Below are positions 24,508 through 36,821 of a DNA stretch of 64,000 nt, piece by piece; positions within the stretch are counted from its first letter, which is position 1; every line of letters starts with the position of its first letter. The notes beneath the pieces were generated by a model. That model was not told the DNA's origin. It saw only the letters and a program-made list of their open reading frames with translations, and did no database searches. The position numbers were made by a program, and so were the translations under genes. The DNA comes from Albifimbria verrucaria (Eukaryota; Ascomycota; Sordariomycetes; Hypocreales; Stachybotryaceae). The stretch spans positions 558,001 to 622,000 of the forward strand of contig JAHREC010000011.1 in the NCBI GenBank assembly GCA_020081605.1. The letters run 5' to 3'.

Positions 24508-25379
24508 CAGATGATTGTAATTAGAATGATCAATTAGCCTAGTCTATTATTTTCCGTTTCACGAAGTTGGATAAGTTGGCACTCCCACAAATGACTGCGC
24601 ATCGCATCACTTATTGACACGTGAAGCTCGAATATTGCCGTCGAGTGATCTGCGGAGATGGGGTTCACCGAGTAAATAAACGAGTTTCAAGTATTGGTCC
24701 TAAAACAAATCCATCATTCTGGAAGTGACAAGGGCCGGTCGGATGCACAACAGGTGTGATTGACTCGTGGTGACAAGGCGCTGTGGCTTGACAGTTGTTT
24801 CACTGGGGTATCGTCGCACGTAGCCACGCTATACTGGCCTCCTGGCCATTGATGAATTCTCTAGCTCATCTAAGGGCGATTAATAGCAAGCACTAACTAA
24901 CTAGTCTCCAGGTGGTATTGGCAGGCCACGTGCTGCTAACGCTCGCAAGCTAAACTCATTACGATAGCTGCGACGTGCATCCGACGCAGATCCATGATTG
25001 AGCCACCTGAGCTTAGGATAGACAGAGCCGGCTCGACCATGAAACATGTGCTCAAAGGTTCGCAGATATAAAAAGGTGGCTGAGGGAATTTGCAACGTGT
25101 TCGTATATCATTTGAATAATTTATCTTTATTTACAGCTGTCTAAGTGGACAAGCTCTACCATGTCATGAACTCATAGCTCGCCCCAATTAGAATTAACCA
25201 TTTGCTTCTACGAACTCTTCAAACACATTCCTACCAAGACATTCAGAGTTCTGTGAGTATCTATTATTAAAGACGACATAATGATAGATTGTGAGATTTG
25301 CTGATCAAGTTGTGATTCTAGTTTGGGATAACCAGCGAAAGTGTTTTCACCATATCCTTTCCACCAAGCCTCTTCCACT
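24508..25379. other. promoter region of the P450 gene
   Basis: About 870 bases with no gene. TATAAAAA at 25067-25074 lies about 310 bases before the P450 ATG, so a long leader, perhaps with a leader intron (gtgagt at about 25253), is possible. Confidence 0.4.
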
Positions 25380-27182
25380 ATGACTTCTTCCAGTCAAATC
25401 ATCAGTTTCCCAAGTCTTACTGTCGCCGCAACGGTAGAGTCATTCTTAGCTATCAAACTACTTGCAGATGGCTATTCCTTAAGAGAATGCGGATACGTCG
25501 TGGCTGGCGTCTTCCTAGCGAATTATGGTTTCTTTTTGTTTTTCTGGGTTGTCGTTTATCCAGTTTTCCTCAGCCCGCTATGTCGATTGCCTGGACCAAA
25601 GGTAATTCATCATATCAATCCTTTGCACTGCATCGCCCGCTCCTATCACACTTTGTGATACCCAAAGGTTGAGGATGCACTTGCTGATTCACTCTGCTAG
25701 ACAATCATCACACCAACCAATCGAATGCTCCTTGAGACAAAAAGACCCCCGGTGATCACTTTGTTGATCTTGCGCAACAGTATCCTGGTGAAGATATGAT
25801 CTATCTCAGCCCAATCCAACGCCAAGTGCTAGTGATGAAGCCACGGTTCTTGGCCGATTTGCTGGTTCATCGCTCATATGACTTTGTCAAACCTCCAAGC
25901 ATCAGCTCGTTTCTTCGTTACGTGTTAGGCGATGGTCTTGTCGTTATTGAAGGAGACAAGCACAAGTTTTACGGAAGAATACCATGCCAGCGTTTGCCTT
26001 TCGGCATATCAAGGATCTCTACCCGATGATGTGGGCAAAAGCTGCGCTTCTGACCGCGAGCCTGAAGCGACAAGAGCTTGGCCAAACCGAATTCAGCAGG
26101 GAAAAGAATCTGCCACCGTTGAAATCTCCACATGGGCGAGCAAGGTCACCCTCGACATGATTGGCATTGCCGGCCTTGGACGCCAATTCAACACGCTTGA
26201 GACGTCAACAGACCCTCTTCTAAACATTTACGAAGAGCTACTCGAGCCCTCCAGTGAGAAGCTGGTTTACGCGCTGGCATCATTCATTTTGGAAATTCTA
26301 CCTTGCGGCTCATCCCGTGGCGAATGAACGGCATATTTCAGCGTCTCACCACGTCACTCAGTACCATTTGCATGTCCATGATCCAAGAGAAAAGAGACGC
26401 GATTGTTAAGAACAAGGATGACCATTTTGATGTGCTGTCCTTGCTGATTAAATCAAACAACTTTTCCGATACCGAGCTCAAAGACCAATTGCTGACCTTT
26501 TTAGCTGCTGGGTAAGTCACTCCGATTCAAAAACTGCATCATGCTAATCTTCATGTTCGATAGCCATGAAACTACCTCATCTTCTCTCACATGGGCGTGC
26601 TATCTGCTGTCGCAACGCCCAGATATGCAAGAAATTCTCCGCCAAGAAATTGCAGGTGCACTTCCCGACGACGACTCCATCGAACATACACCAGATCTAG
26701 CGGGTATCCTGGAGCAGCTTCCGTATCTCAATGGTGTCATAAACGAGACCTTGCGTCTCTACCCAACAGTACCTTTAACTATCCGCGAGGCCATAAAGGA
26801 CACAACGCTGGCAGACCAGCCAATTCCTAAGCGTACCAATGTCGTTGTATCCATGTGGATGATCAATCGCTCAACCGAACTCTGGGGTCCTGATGCCACC
26901 GAGTTTCGACCCGAAAGATGGATTACGGAAACCGGTAAACCCAATCAAAACGGAGGTGCAAGCAGCAACTATGACTTTTTGACCTTTTTACATGGTCCAC
27001 GAAGTTGTATTGGCCAGGGGTTCGCCAGAGCAGAGTTACGCTGTCTCTTGGCCGCACTTGTCAGGTCGTTTTCATGGGAGCTAGGGATGAATGATGCCGA
27101 TGTTTTGCCTCGAGGTATCATTACTATCAAGCCATCTAAAGGCATGTATCTGCGCCTCAAACCCCTTAGCAAAACGCTATAG
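25380..27182 (+). CDS. cytochrome P450 monooxygenase
   Basis: Microsomal P450 with an N-terminal membrane anchor (FFLFFWVVVYPVFLSPL) and proline hinge (RLPGPK). The I-helix motif AAGHETTSSS spans intron 26512-26563, the K-helix has ETLRLYP (ExxR), the PERF-like motif is FRPERW and the heme loop FLHGPRSCIGQGFA contains the axial Cys. A first intron lies at 25602-25700. Frame breaks occur at tttt 25967-25970, near 26060-26090 and at ccttgcgg (about 26300), each consistent with one missing base. It hydroxylates or otherwise oxidises a small molecule using an NADPH-P450 reductase partner. The 3' end is convergent with the DHA2 exporter, 540 bases away. CYP family not assigned. Confidence 0.9.
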
Positions 27183-27720
27183 AGACTTTGGCTCCCAGTT
27201 GAAATCTCTTAGAGTTTGGATTTGGGCGACTTTCGAGTGTCTAGGCGTTAAGATTTAAGGATACACGGCAATGATGGACAAATAATCTTCCAGGGGCCCA
27301 GGAGCGAAATTGAGGTGATGAGCATTAGAGCCTACAACCCTGGTTTACAGTGGCTGAACACGACTAGGCATTTGTGGTTGTACGATTGGCATGTTAATGA
27401 GGTGGGTGTGGCATATGAGGCGACATGGATATATCTAGCCATGTGGTTTGATAACAGCTGTATAAAAGAATGATAACAGTATGCAGATCTCTTGAAACTG
27501 TAGGAGTAATAGGACTCCCAATCCAGCGCATAATTAGTGTATTCAAACGAGTAGTGGTACGAATCCTAAAGCCACCTCTCACCAACGTGGAATATTCTGG
27601 TTTCTATCATCTATATCAGCAACCATCCGCACAAGTGACGCGTTATAGATGTCTAAAGTGCGGCCTATACAATATTCATTCCTCAAACCATGCATTTCTG
27701 TTCTGTATCAGGTACCATGT
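27183..27720. other. spacer between convergent P450 and exporter genes
   Basis: About 540 bases with no recognisable gene; it should hold both terminators. Confidence 0.4.
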
Positions 27721-29391
27721 CTAAGTGACTCGTCCATTCCGTAACTGTGTGAGTAGCTTTTGCATCTCAACATCATTGTTTGCTTCATGCTCCGCATCTC
27801 TGGCATCATTTGGCTGCGTGTGACCTGACGCCTTTGCCGGTATCATGTCTCTGTTTCCGACACATATCGTCAAGATCATGCACAGGCCGGAGCACACCGT
27901 ATGATAGATAAATATGTAATGTATGCCCTTCATATAAACATCTAGAATGATATTCTTTTCATTCTCTGATAGGTTTGTCTGGTCAAGGAGATAAGTGGAA
28001 GACGTTAGCGCTGTTATGCTGTCTTTTGAGATGATGCCGGTATCGTATAAATCTGCGCTCAAAATGTTCGACAGAATCGCACCAGAGACTACGAGCCCTG
28101 CAGCACCGCCAATTGTTCGAATGTAGTTTCTCAAACCTGTAGTCGCTCCACGATCCTCGCTCTTATTGTTGGCGTACATTCCCATCAAGATTGGTTGCAG
28201 AGAAAACCAATACCTAAGCCTTCAATCACCAAAACAGGAATTAAAAGGCCCGGGCCTGTACCGCGATGAAAAAGTAGCGTAAGTCCATTGCCAGTAGCCC
28301 TGAGAATAAACCCCACGAGGATGCAGTGCATGTAACTTCCCACGCGAGAGATGTACTGCCCTGATAAATGAGACGCAAGTGAAGTCGGGATTATAACGGC
28401 AAGGATTAGAGCTCCTGAAGCTAGTGGCGAGTATTTTAAAATGGTTTGAAAATATAGTGGCAAGTAAGAGAAGTTGCCGAAATACGATGAGCCTGTAAGG
28501 AATGCCTGAGCATAAAGCGCCCAGCAATGCGGTGCCCAGAACAACCGTAGCTGAGTAGCAGGCACCTGTGGGCATTTCCACTCGAATAGTAGAAATATGA
28601 CACCTAGTACCATACCAATTGGCACAGGGGCGACGAATCGTGGCGACGACCACGGGTAATCAACTCCTGCTCCTGCAAAAGGAACGAGGAACAGAAGTGT
28701 GGCTGCTAAATTGATCATCATGCCCACATAATCAATGTGTTTGGCCTTTTCGGAGGCACGTCCAGGTCGTCGCGTTGAAGGCACCACAAATAGGACGATC
28801 ACAGCTGTTGGGATTGTAATGATGGATATTATCCAAAACAGCCACCGCCACGATGTCGTCTGCACAATAACACCGCCTAGCACAGGGCCGAGAGCATTTG
28901 ATAGAGTGACAACTGTGCCAATGATACCTTCAAGGCTAGTCAACATATGCAAGGCTACAGTCTGCAGTCTGGAAACCCTTACCCTGGTACTGAGTCGTGA
29001 TATCCAATACAACAACCATAGATAGACTACTTACTCCGCCTGCCCCAACACCAGCAATTCCACGGAACGCGAAAAGTTGCTGCCGTGTCTGAGCCAAGCC
29101 GCAAGCTAAATCTCCTATGCCAAGAAGAAAAAGACAGATTGCTAGGAGATTCTTGCGACCCACGGTGTCTGATACCGGACCGTGAAGGAGCTGAAGGACT
29201 GTCGTGGCGACCAAGAAGGACGCACCGATCCAGGAAGTCGAGGTCCCTGTACTTAGCCCAGCGGCAATCGCAGGCAATGCTGTCGACACTCCCAACTGGT
29301 CAATGAATGTTACAAAGTGGCATATGGACAGCGCGACGATGGAGGTGCGCAGCCGCGTAATGGAGAGCTCGTCATCTCCAGACTGCTCCAT
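27721..29391 (-). CDS. MFS multidrug/metabolite exporter, DHA2 (14-TM) family
   Basis: Plasma-membrane proton antiporter of the DHA2 drug:H+ family. The first block (29391-28985) has TM1 with FVTFIDQLGVSTALPAI, the motif-A-like loop GPVSDTVGRKNLL and motif C-like GVGAGGVSSLSMVVV. An intron follows at about 28981-28928. The next block contains NALGPVLGGVIVQTTSWRW (motif C) and many membrane segments, and the last block (28188-27721) ends with a charged tail. Frame breaks: ccc at 28982-28984 next to the donor, and aaaa 28202-28205. Next to a P450, a thiamine-diphosphate enzyme and a zinc-cluster regulator, it probably exports the product of that group or an inhibitor. Family is secure; cargo is inference. 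Confidence 0.88.
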
Positions 29392-29763
29392 CTCGACTTC
29401 GACATGGCGAGCCTAAGCGTGGGGCCCCGCGATTTGCCTTGTCCTCCCTGCCACAGAGGTTGGTTCAACTTGGGCCAAACGTCCTCGTTTTGGCCATGGG
29501 GATGATGGACCAAAGAGCGGCAAATCTATCGAGGTCCGGCGGTGTTTCTCCTCAACCAAGTGTCATACTGTGGGGCCGTGCATCAACATGTGGAGTCCAG
29601 TTTCCCAGTTCCAAGGATGAAAATGCCGAGAGGTGGCTAACATGTTAGTGCGATTCGTCTCGGCTTTAAGTGCCGAGTTGTAAGGCTGCATTCACGCAAT
29701 TACCACTCATCATAGGGCTAACAAGCAGTTGTGCAAGTTCTATGGATCAAGGTCTGACAATTT

Positions 29764-31817
29764 CTACATTAGCACTTCGATAAACATTCCCTTTTTCTGC
29801 TTGCCAACCCTCAAGGTTGCATCACGAAGGGCATCCCTAAGCTCTGCTACGGTCTTGACTCGTACACCCTTCATCCATTTCTCGTCAGACCCATCAGCAC
29901 TGTTCCATCCAACTTCTGACCCCGCCGCTGCTTCGGCCAAGGCTGCGTAATTTGGTGATGGGCGGAAAGAAATATTAATCTCTTCGTCAGTCGCGGACCT
30001 GTTCAATCCAGAAGGATACACAAGCTGTGTTGAGTTTCGAGGAGCCTTCCAGCCTGGAAGATGTTATCAAGTCTGCAGCGAGGGTATGGGCATGCTCGAG
30101 ACGAAGGGAAAACAGCTTACCTCCATTGTTCAACACAATTGTGAGAAGTGGGATGGAATATTTCCTAGCAACCCACAGCGCTGTAGAAGGAGCGGCGCAC
30201 ATGAAACTTCCATCGCCAACAACCTGGCAAACAAGGCTCTCGTTGCCGGCCTCAGTTTCATGGTCTTTGAGTGCCATTTGAACGCCTAGTGCCGCGCCGT
30301 TGCTCCACCCGATGCCAGTGCCGCCACAGTTGACCCAGCTACCTGGGCGACTAGGCTGTATTTGATCGTGAATAGGTGACGAAGCCGTGACTGCTTCTAC
30401 CACGAATGTGGTCGAGTCTGGAAGAGTGCTTTTCAAAAGACTACCAATGTTGTCTGCATTCAATCCATCCTCCCCGCGTAGCCGAGGCCGAGATGCAATC
30501 TCCGCCAAACGGGCCTTGTGAGCTTGAGTTTGAGCTTGTCCTCGCTCACGATACTTGGTGTCTTTGAGCGATTCGACCAGCGACTTGTCGTCCCGAATGT
30601 AATTAACCAGCTGTGACAGCGCAACGAAACTATCAACTTTCCACCGTCCATTGGCAGGGAAAAAGATACAGGGATCTGTTGATTCAAGGGATCGCAGTCC
30701 ACATGATAAATCCTTGCCGTCTTCTGGGGCGGGTTTCGCGATGGTATCCAAGGCACGTCACAATCCAATAAAAGAATGACGTCGGCGTCTTTGCTGCAAT
30801 CGTCGGAGCTGAGACGGAAGCCTTCGGAAGCAGGGTGAGAAGCTGGGAAACACACATCGCTACCACCCGTGTCATGAACACGGATGCCGGGGATGAGGTC
30901 TGCCAGAGCCACTAGGAGCTCCGGAGTTCGTCTGTCACGGCCGGAATACCCTGTGATGACAAGAGGGCGTCGGGCTTCTACAAGGGCCCTGGACACATTC
31001 TGCACGGCATCTGGGGAAGCGCAGCGGGTCCTACCGGCACCCACTGGTCCTGATCCAGAGAGTAAGGGTGGAGCTCCTGAGCCAGGACCTCTCGCGCACT
31101 AGCGACATAGACTGGACCTTTGGGTGTGCTGCTTGCAAATTGGATGGCACGCCCGATTGTTTGCTTGATGTTCAGTCCAGTGCGAACCTCACCAGTATAT
31201 CTGCAGTACTGCCGAACGATGGCTTTCTGGTCTTGAGCTTCTTGCAGCCAATGCATGTATTCTGTCCTCGATCCTGGCAGCTCGCCAGACTCTGTGTAAG
31301 GGCACAAGCCGGCAAAAATGAAAACTGGAGCACGACCGATGCTTGCATTATGGACGCCTTGACCGAGGGCTTGCGTGCCTACGTCGACGTGAACAAGCAC
31401 GGCCTGCGGTTTGCCAGTCACCCGAGCATACCCATCCGCCATTGAGATTGCCGTCACTTCGGAAGGACAGGTGATCATTCGAGGCCAGGAGTTGGGCCTC
31501 TCTCTCTGCCTTTGACGATGGCTTCAATGATCGACGGGTGGTCAGACCCAACATTGACAAAGCAGGTTGTGATGCCAGCCTAGCGAGGAGGGTGAGCAGG
31601 TGCCTAACTACGTGGAGGGTAGATTTACTTCCCAGAGACCCTCAAAGAGAGCAAAAGCCGTTGTATAGCCACTAGCCACTGAGCCATTCTGTGGTGTTAC
31701 TGCTTCCGAGGATGGAGGATCTGGACGACGCAATCGTACACTGCTAGAGAAGGAGCAACAGATGGTACGGATGCCTTGGTACGTGGGCGAAAGGCGGAGA
31801 ACCGAGGACCAGTACAC
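29764..31817 (-). CDS. thiamine-diphosphate-dependent enzyme (acetolactate synthase/decarboxylase-like)
   Basis: ThDP enzyme of the pyruvate-decarboxylase/AHAS superfamily. The pyrimidine domain has VNVGSDHPSIIEAIVKG and CPSEVTAISMADGYARVTG, whose Glu is the residue that activates the cofactor. The middle domain (about 31000-30600) starts at DAVQNVSRALVEARRPLVIT. The PP domain has GDGSFMCAAPSTALW followed by VLNNGG, the metal-ThDP motif. Introns are 31580-31628 and 30054-30120. Frame breaks fall near 31500, at gggg 31013-31016 and at the five-A run 30660-30664. The reaction would be decarboxylation of, or C-C bond formation from, a 2-oxo acid. It lies in tandem with the exporter. A general role in valine synthesis is less likely, because the sequence has diverged from housekeeping AHAS and it sits among tailoring genes. 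The start is uncertain. Confidence 0.85.
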
Positions 31818-32542
31818 GGTGGCCTCGTCCTCAAGACTGGGCTACAGAGCGATCTAGCTGTACAAACTCTCCACGTCATTTTGCCTGTGGTGTATAGGAA
31901 GCCAATGCAGGTAAGCAATGTTTGAGGGCTGCAATCAAATTCTTGTCAATTCCTGTCGGCCCTGACAGGATGTTGGCTGACGCGACGTGACAGCAGGGCA
32001 CAAGCGCCTACGCCACTCCCTGCTCAAGGCACCTCGCTGATGGCTGGCCATCCCTGTTTTCCAGTCCACCAAAGGACCAGCTCGGCCGAAAGACAATGCG
32101 GAGACACTGCTATAATACAACATGAGCGCTAAAGCATTCGCCAATGGCTGCATTACCCCAGACCAGCTCACCAGACCTACCCTACAACGAGCAACAATAA
32201 ACAAGCAACTTATGATTGAACGGAGATTTAGCTGTATGGCTGTGAAGACAATTGAAATCATAGAAAACACAGTTCGTTGTATGTAGCATTTGAATGAATT
32301 ACAAGGTTAGCCTAACCCTAGTCGAAATACTGCAGACATGTCACTAGCATTCTACACAGGGAGTAATTGACCAGTTTATTTAATGATCAGGTAGCTTATT
32401 ATAAGAAACCAATACATTACAGCCTGGCGTTTCTAAGCCATGTCAACAATTATACAAAAAGACATCAGTAACTCGAACTTGACGAGCCTCTTGATAAGGC
32501 TTACACCAAGATTCACGTCAAAAATGCCTAGGTCTTCATCAC
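31818..32542. other. intergenic region
   Basis: About 725 bases covering the promoter of the ThDP gene and the 3' side of the rhodopsin-domain gene. No gene or RNA recognised. Confidence 0.4.
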
Positions 32543-33770
32543 CTATTCATGCTCTACTCGAACCTCATTCTTCATCAACACCACCCCATTATCCGGATTT
32601 TGACCCTGCGGAAACGTGCCCATAGACGTAACGTGGATATTGTTGCCTTGGTCTTTCAGCTCAATATAATTAGTCTCTCCATTGACGCTAAACGTTGTGC
32701 TCATCAAACTCTTTGGCAGGTAAGGGTGCTGAGCCTTGGCAGCGCGCTTCGAGTTCCCAGCAGACGCAATTTCAGAAGCAGTCGGGCGTCGCGGATAGGA
32801 GCCTTTGTGCGAAGCTGTTTGCGGAATAACACGGCCAGCTCTGGGAAGCAGACGCACAAGTTACCAGACGCAAGCTCTGCCGCGCCCCAAAGTAGAATCT
32901 CTGGTTGTTTCCATGTCTTGTCGGGGTTACCGCTGTTCTTGAGTCTGACGACGAAGCCAATGGTTGCAAATATGGGAGCACTGTATTTCGTTAGAGAATT
33001 GTAAAAGCAGGACACGCCTCTTGTATTCTATAGGCAAGAACTCACCATGCTCCGAATGTAAATGCAAGGATTACAAGGCCTTTTCTGACTTTGTCGATTT
33101 GCAACTTCCATACAGCATGAACTGGAAGCAACATTATGATAAAGTCAGTAACGGTGTTGAAACCACCGCTGACATTGAGGATCCATTTCATCTGAATGCA
33201 TTTTCCTGGAACAGCCTTGTTCCATATCTTTTCCCGAGGCCAGCACTCGAATATCTTGACAAAGCTAGTGCTTCCGTAAAAACAGATTGTGACGACAATC
33301 AAGGCTATTATGGCAAGGTCAAACATGCTTTTCCGTGCTGGAGAAAAGACACGACGGTAGAGCCACAAGACCGCCAGCTTGGCAATGGCAATCATGACGC
33401 CGTAGTGAATCGCCGCTACGTTAAACCAGTAGGCAGCCTGCTGGGCTTCTGCCTTGGTGATGTCCCAACCATGTTCGCCTCCGTGGTTAGCCATGGTGGC
33501 CCTCATGATGCCGCAGTAAGACACGGCTCCGGCCCACCCGACGCTGACAATGTAGTCCTCGAATATCCATGTGCGCTTAATGAATAGCCGCACGTAGCAG
33601 CGGAGCGCAAAGAAGATTGTGACCAGAGGAATACATACTCCCATAGTGATGCTCGCAATCTGAGCGAGCGACTCTGGGTTATCTGGGTTGGGTGTAACCC
33701 CAGGTGGAGGCGGCAAAGCTGGGGTAAAGGTAGTCGTAGGAGTGCTCGGTGAGAGGCCTTGAGGTGCCAT
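32543..33770 (-). CDS. fungal rhodopsin-domain integral membrane protein (PTH11-like family)
   Basis: Seven-helix membrane protein of the fungal 'rhodopsin domain' family. After a Pro/Thr-rich N-terminus (TFTPALPPPPGVTPNPDNPE) come hydrophobic segments such as SITMGVCIPLVTIFFALRCY and IHYGVMIAIAKLAVLWLYRR. The family hallmark is the C-rich and W-rich loop (FECWPREKIWNKAVPGKC) before LNVSGGFNTVTDFIIMLLP. The intron is 32981-33045. The tail after about 32800 is cytoplasmic and hydrophilic, with a frame break near 32805. Such proteins are proposed surface sensors in pathogenic and soil fungi; the ligand is unknown. The left neighbours are metabolic genes and the right neighbours are MFS permeases, so no clear partner. 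Confidence 0.85.
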
Positions 33771-33891
33771 GTTTGGCTACCGGGAGACAGAGGCGTTGAT
33801 CCAACGCTTGTCTCTGTGCTCGGATAACACTTAACGCCACCTCAAATTGTCGAATGCATGTCAGATGAAAAAGAAAATTCGAGGAATAACT

Positions 33892-34632
33892 TCAACTTTT
33901 GTGGAGAGAGACTGAGATGGCCAAGCTGAAATCGTAGCAGGGCCAACGCTGAGTTGGGAGCAGGTGGCCGTTGAAGAACGCCTCGCCTAGCATCTTTTCC
34001 GTAGCAGCATATGGTGTTCCTGAAGCAGTCGTCTCAGGTAGGGAACCAATGCGTAAAGTCGTATAACATCCGGCATGAGCTGAACTCGCAGTCGATGAAC
34101 ATACAGCAGCCACACCAATTGTGAATGCAACTCTGTCAATTCACCTCCCTCTGGGATGCCAGTATTGCCTGCAACACAACGTCAGGAAAGGCAGTGAGGT
34201 ACGCGACCACATACCCCAAACGGCTGCATGGCTCTGTGGAGGTGCGGAATCCTTTCCCATTCGATCGGGTGAGTAGCTGTGCTATCTGCCGGCGCAACCC
34301 TGTATCCTGCCAACGCTCATAACTTCGGCCGACGGAAAATGGGCCAAGGGTCTTGTTAATGCCGGTTTCAGCACGGGCCGCTGGCAAGTTGATCGTAATC
34401 CTCAACTCTGAGTTCCCGAGTGTAACTTCACCACCTTCCCTTGAGACTGCCCATGGGGTTGCAAGCTGTTCGCCGGGAGGGTTGGCCCAGCACGTGGTAG
34501 TGCATGTTCTGGAAGCAGTTGAGTCTCATGGAACATCCCGGCCGTGGTAAGCCACGTTGTATTTGCATACTCGTTTTGGTGGCTCATTTCGTTGTCGTTG
34601 GTCGTTCCGTCAAAGCGAATTAAGGAGAACAC
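33892..34632 (-). other. possible small gene, not recognised
   Basis: Overlapping open blocks on the minus strand (34632-34402, 34405-34136, 34113-33892) could be exons or frame-broken parts of one gene. Readable segments include SELRITINLPAARAETGINK and SLPETTASGTPYAATEKML. There is no signal peptide, transmembrane segment or known motif. I do not recognise it; it could be chance reading frames in the shared promoter region between the membrane protein and the MFS gene. Confidence 0.2.
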
Positions 34633-34989
34633 ACCGATGGCATCGCTGGAATAGCACCCGCGTGTATGCAGATCCCGACTCCATCTTCAGCGCGGGCTCA
34701 ACAGTTCGAAGCTGCATCTAATATTGGCAACTTGAGACGCGCCTCACCGTGAATTCTTATTGTTCAGCTGAACTCCTTCTCATTTTTCTAGAACTCTGTG
34801 CGCGACAACCAGTATTTGAGGCCTTGTATTTGTGTGCATGTCAATCCCGCCTCCTGCTGTCCTTGGGTTTCATTCTACCATCCCTCGACTTACCTGCGCA
34901 TCTCGAAGCAACCTTAGCACGTTTTCCACGTTGCACGAAGCAGCTGCTGATTCTAAGACAACACACCATCTCTGTTACTGCCACGCACA

Positions 34990-36540
34990 ATGGGCTACGA
35001 AGGTACGATAGCTTCATGCTAGTTTAGTGTTGCGTTGTCTAACATACGCAGAACGCGATGTGGTAGAGTCTATTTCGACTCTACCAGAAGCGTCTTTACT
35101 CCAGAGGAAGAGGCGAAGCTGGTACGCAGAATCGACTATCGTCTGCTTCCTATGCTCTTCCTCATCTACGTTGTGGCTTTCCTTGACCGGTATGGCTTCC
35201 GCTTGAAGGTTCAGTTTGAACTCGCTGACCTAGAAATTGCCATCTTGCAGAGCGAATGTATCGAACGCTCTCACGATGAGAATGCCTGAGGAGCTGGGCT
35301 TGTCAGGCCAGCAGCCTAATACAGCTCTAGCCATCTTCTTCGTTCCTTACATCATATTCGAGATACCTTCAAACTTCATCATGAAGAAGTTGACTCCGCA
35401 TGTCTGGCTGTCAGCATGCATTCTTGGGTTCGGCATTGTGATGCTGGCTCAAGGATTTGTTCACAGCTTCAGCGGCCTGCTTGCGACACGCTTCTTCCTT
35501 GGTCTTTTGAAGCGGGAATCTTCCCTGGAAGCTTCTACCTGATCAGCTTTTGGTATAAGCGAGAGGAAGCGCAGCAGCGATTCACCTTTTACTTTTGCTC
35601 CGTCATATTTGCGTCAGCCTTTGGAGGTCTTCTTGCTACGGGCATTGCCAACATGGACGGTATCAGGGTCTCAGCAACTGGAGGTGGATCTTCATCTTGG
35701 AGGGCATGCTCACCATCATAGTTGCATTCATGGCCTTCTTCTTGACCTGCGACTTTCCCAACGAGGCCAAATGGCTGACCGACACCGAAAAGGAGTTTGT
35801 GCTGAGACGCACCCGGGCCGTGGACTCAGAGAAACAAGAAGGACCTGTCACCAAACAAGATCTCGTCGATTTCTTCAAGGAGCCCTTGAATTATCTCGGT
35901 GCATTGATGTACTTCGGTAAGCCCCAAGTATGCACAATTTGCGTACCTCTACTAACGTCTCTGTAGCTGTCGTGGTGCCAGTCTACTCTTTTGCCTACTT
36001 CACGCCCTCAATCGTGAAGACGCTTGGGTACAGTGTGGTGCAGACGCAGCTTCACTCAGTTCCTCCATTCGCGGCTGCCTTTGGGTTCTGTGCCTTGTTG
36101 GCTTACATGTCGAGCCGGACCAACACCCGTATGCCTTACGTATTGTCCTCGGCCATTGTCCTCATTGTCGGCCTTGCCATTCTGATGACTACCCGCGGCA
36201 ACTTCTCGGCTCAATATGGTGGTATTTGTCTGGTATGCATGGGTGCCTTTGGTGCAGGGTCCATTGTCGTCTGCTGGTACCTGATGAACCTGGAGGGTCA
36301 CAAGCAGCGTAGCATTGGCTCAGGTTGGATGATCAGTTTTGGTAACACTGGCGGAATTCTGGCCCCTTTGCCTTCCTACCACGGTACGCGCCGGCGTACG
36401 TGCCCGGCTATTCAACCTGCATGGGAGTTGCGGCGCTGGGTATCGTTGCAACGCTCTGCTACGCGCTATTGGTGATAAGGGAACGACGCAAGGTGCTCAA
36501 TGAGAATGGGTCTCAGCAGACACATGTTCTCTCTCTGTAA
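34990..36540 (+). CDS. MFS permease, anion:cation symporter (allantoate/nicotinate-type) family
   Basis: Twelve-TM carrier of the ACS family (Dal5/Tna1-like), which imports organic anions such as vitamins, ureides or carboxylates. The 13-base first exon (34990-35002) is followed by intron 35003-35051. The N-terminal cytoplasmic part (TPEEEAKLVRRIDYRLLPML) leads to TM1, LIYVVAFLDRSNVSNA, with a second intron in between (about 35188-35249). Family motifs are IPSNFIMKKL, RFFLGL and FYLISFWYKREEAQQRF. A third intron lies at about 35915-35966. The C-terminal block contains SFAYFTPSIVKTLGYS and ends near 36540. Frame breaks are at about 35092, 35505-35509, 35666-35668 and 36362. Substrate unknown. 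Confidence 0.85.
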
Positions 36541-36821
36541 AGGGCAGCCAGCCCGCGGCGGCAGACGGTAAGACGGCGATCTGGGAGCAGGGAAAGGTGT
36601 CTTGGAAGGGAAAGCGGAATGCGATGTAACAGAGAGTAGTATTTTTGTTGGCTCTACCACTTGTTGAGATAATAGACATGTATAAAAACTGGATTGTCGT
36701 AACCAGGGATTGCATGAAAGGATCATAGTCTTGTCACAGACATACTGTAGGAGCAATAAACTTTTGTTCTGGTCTCGAACACGTTCTTGCGGCTGTCAGA
36801 TACAGCCTCTCCTGTTTCATC

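Noticed and set aside
15971..31817. Calling this a classical PKS, NRPS or terpene cluster
   Set aside because: No backbone synthase domain is visible in any frame; only tailoring, transport and regulatory genes are present.
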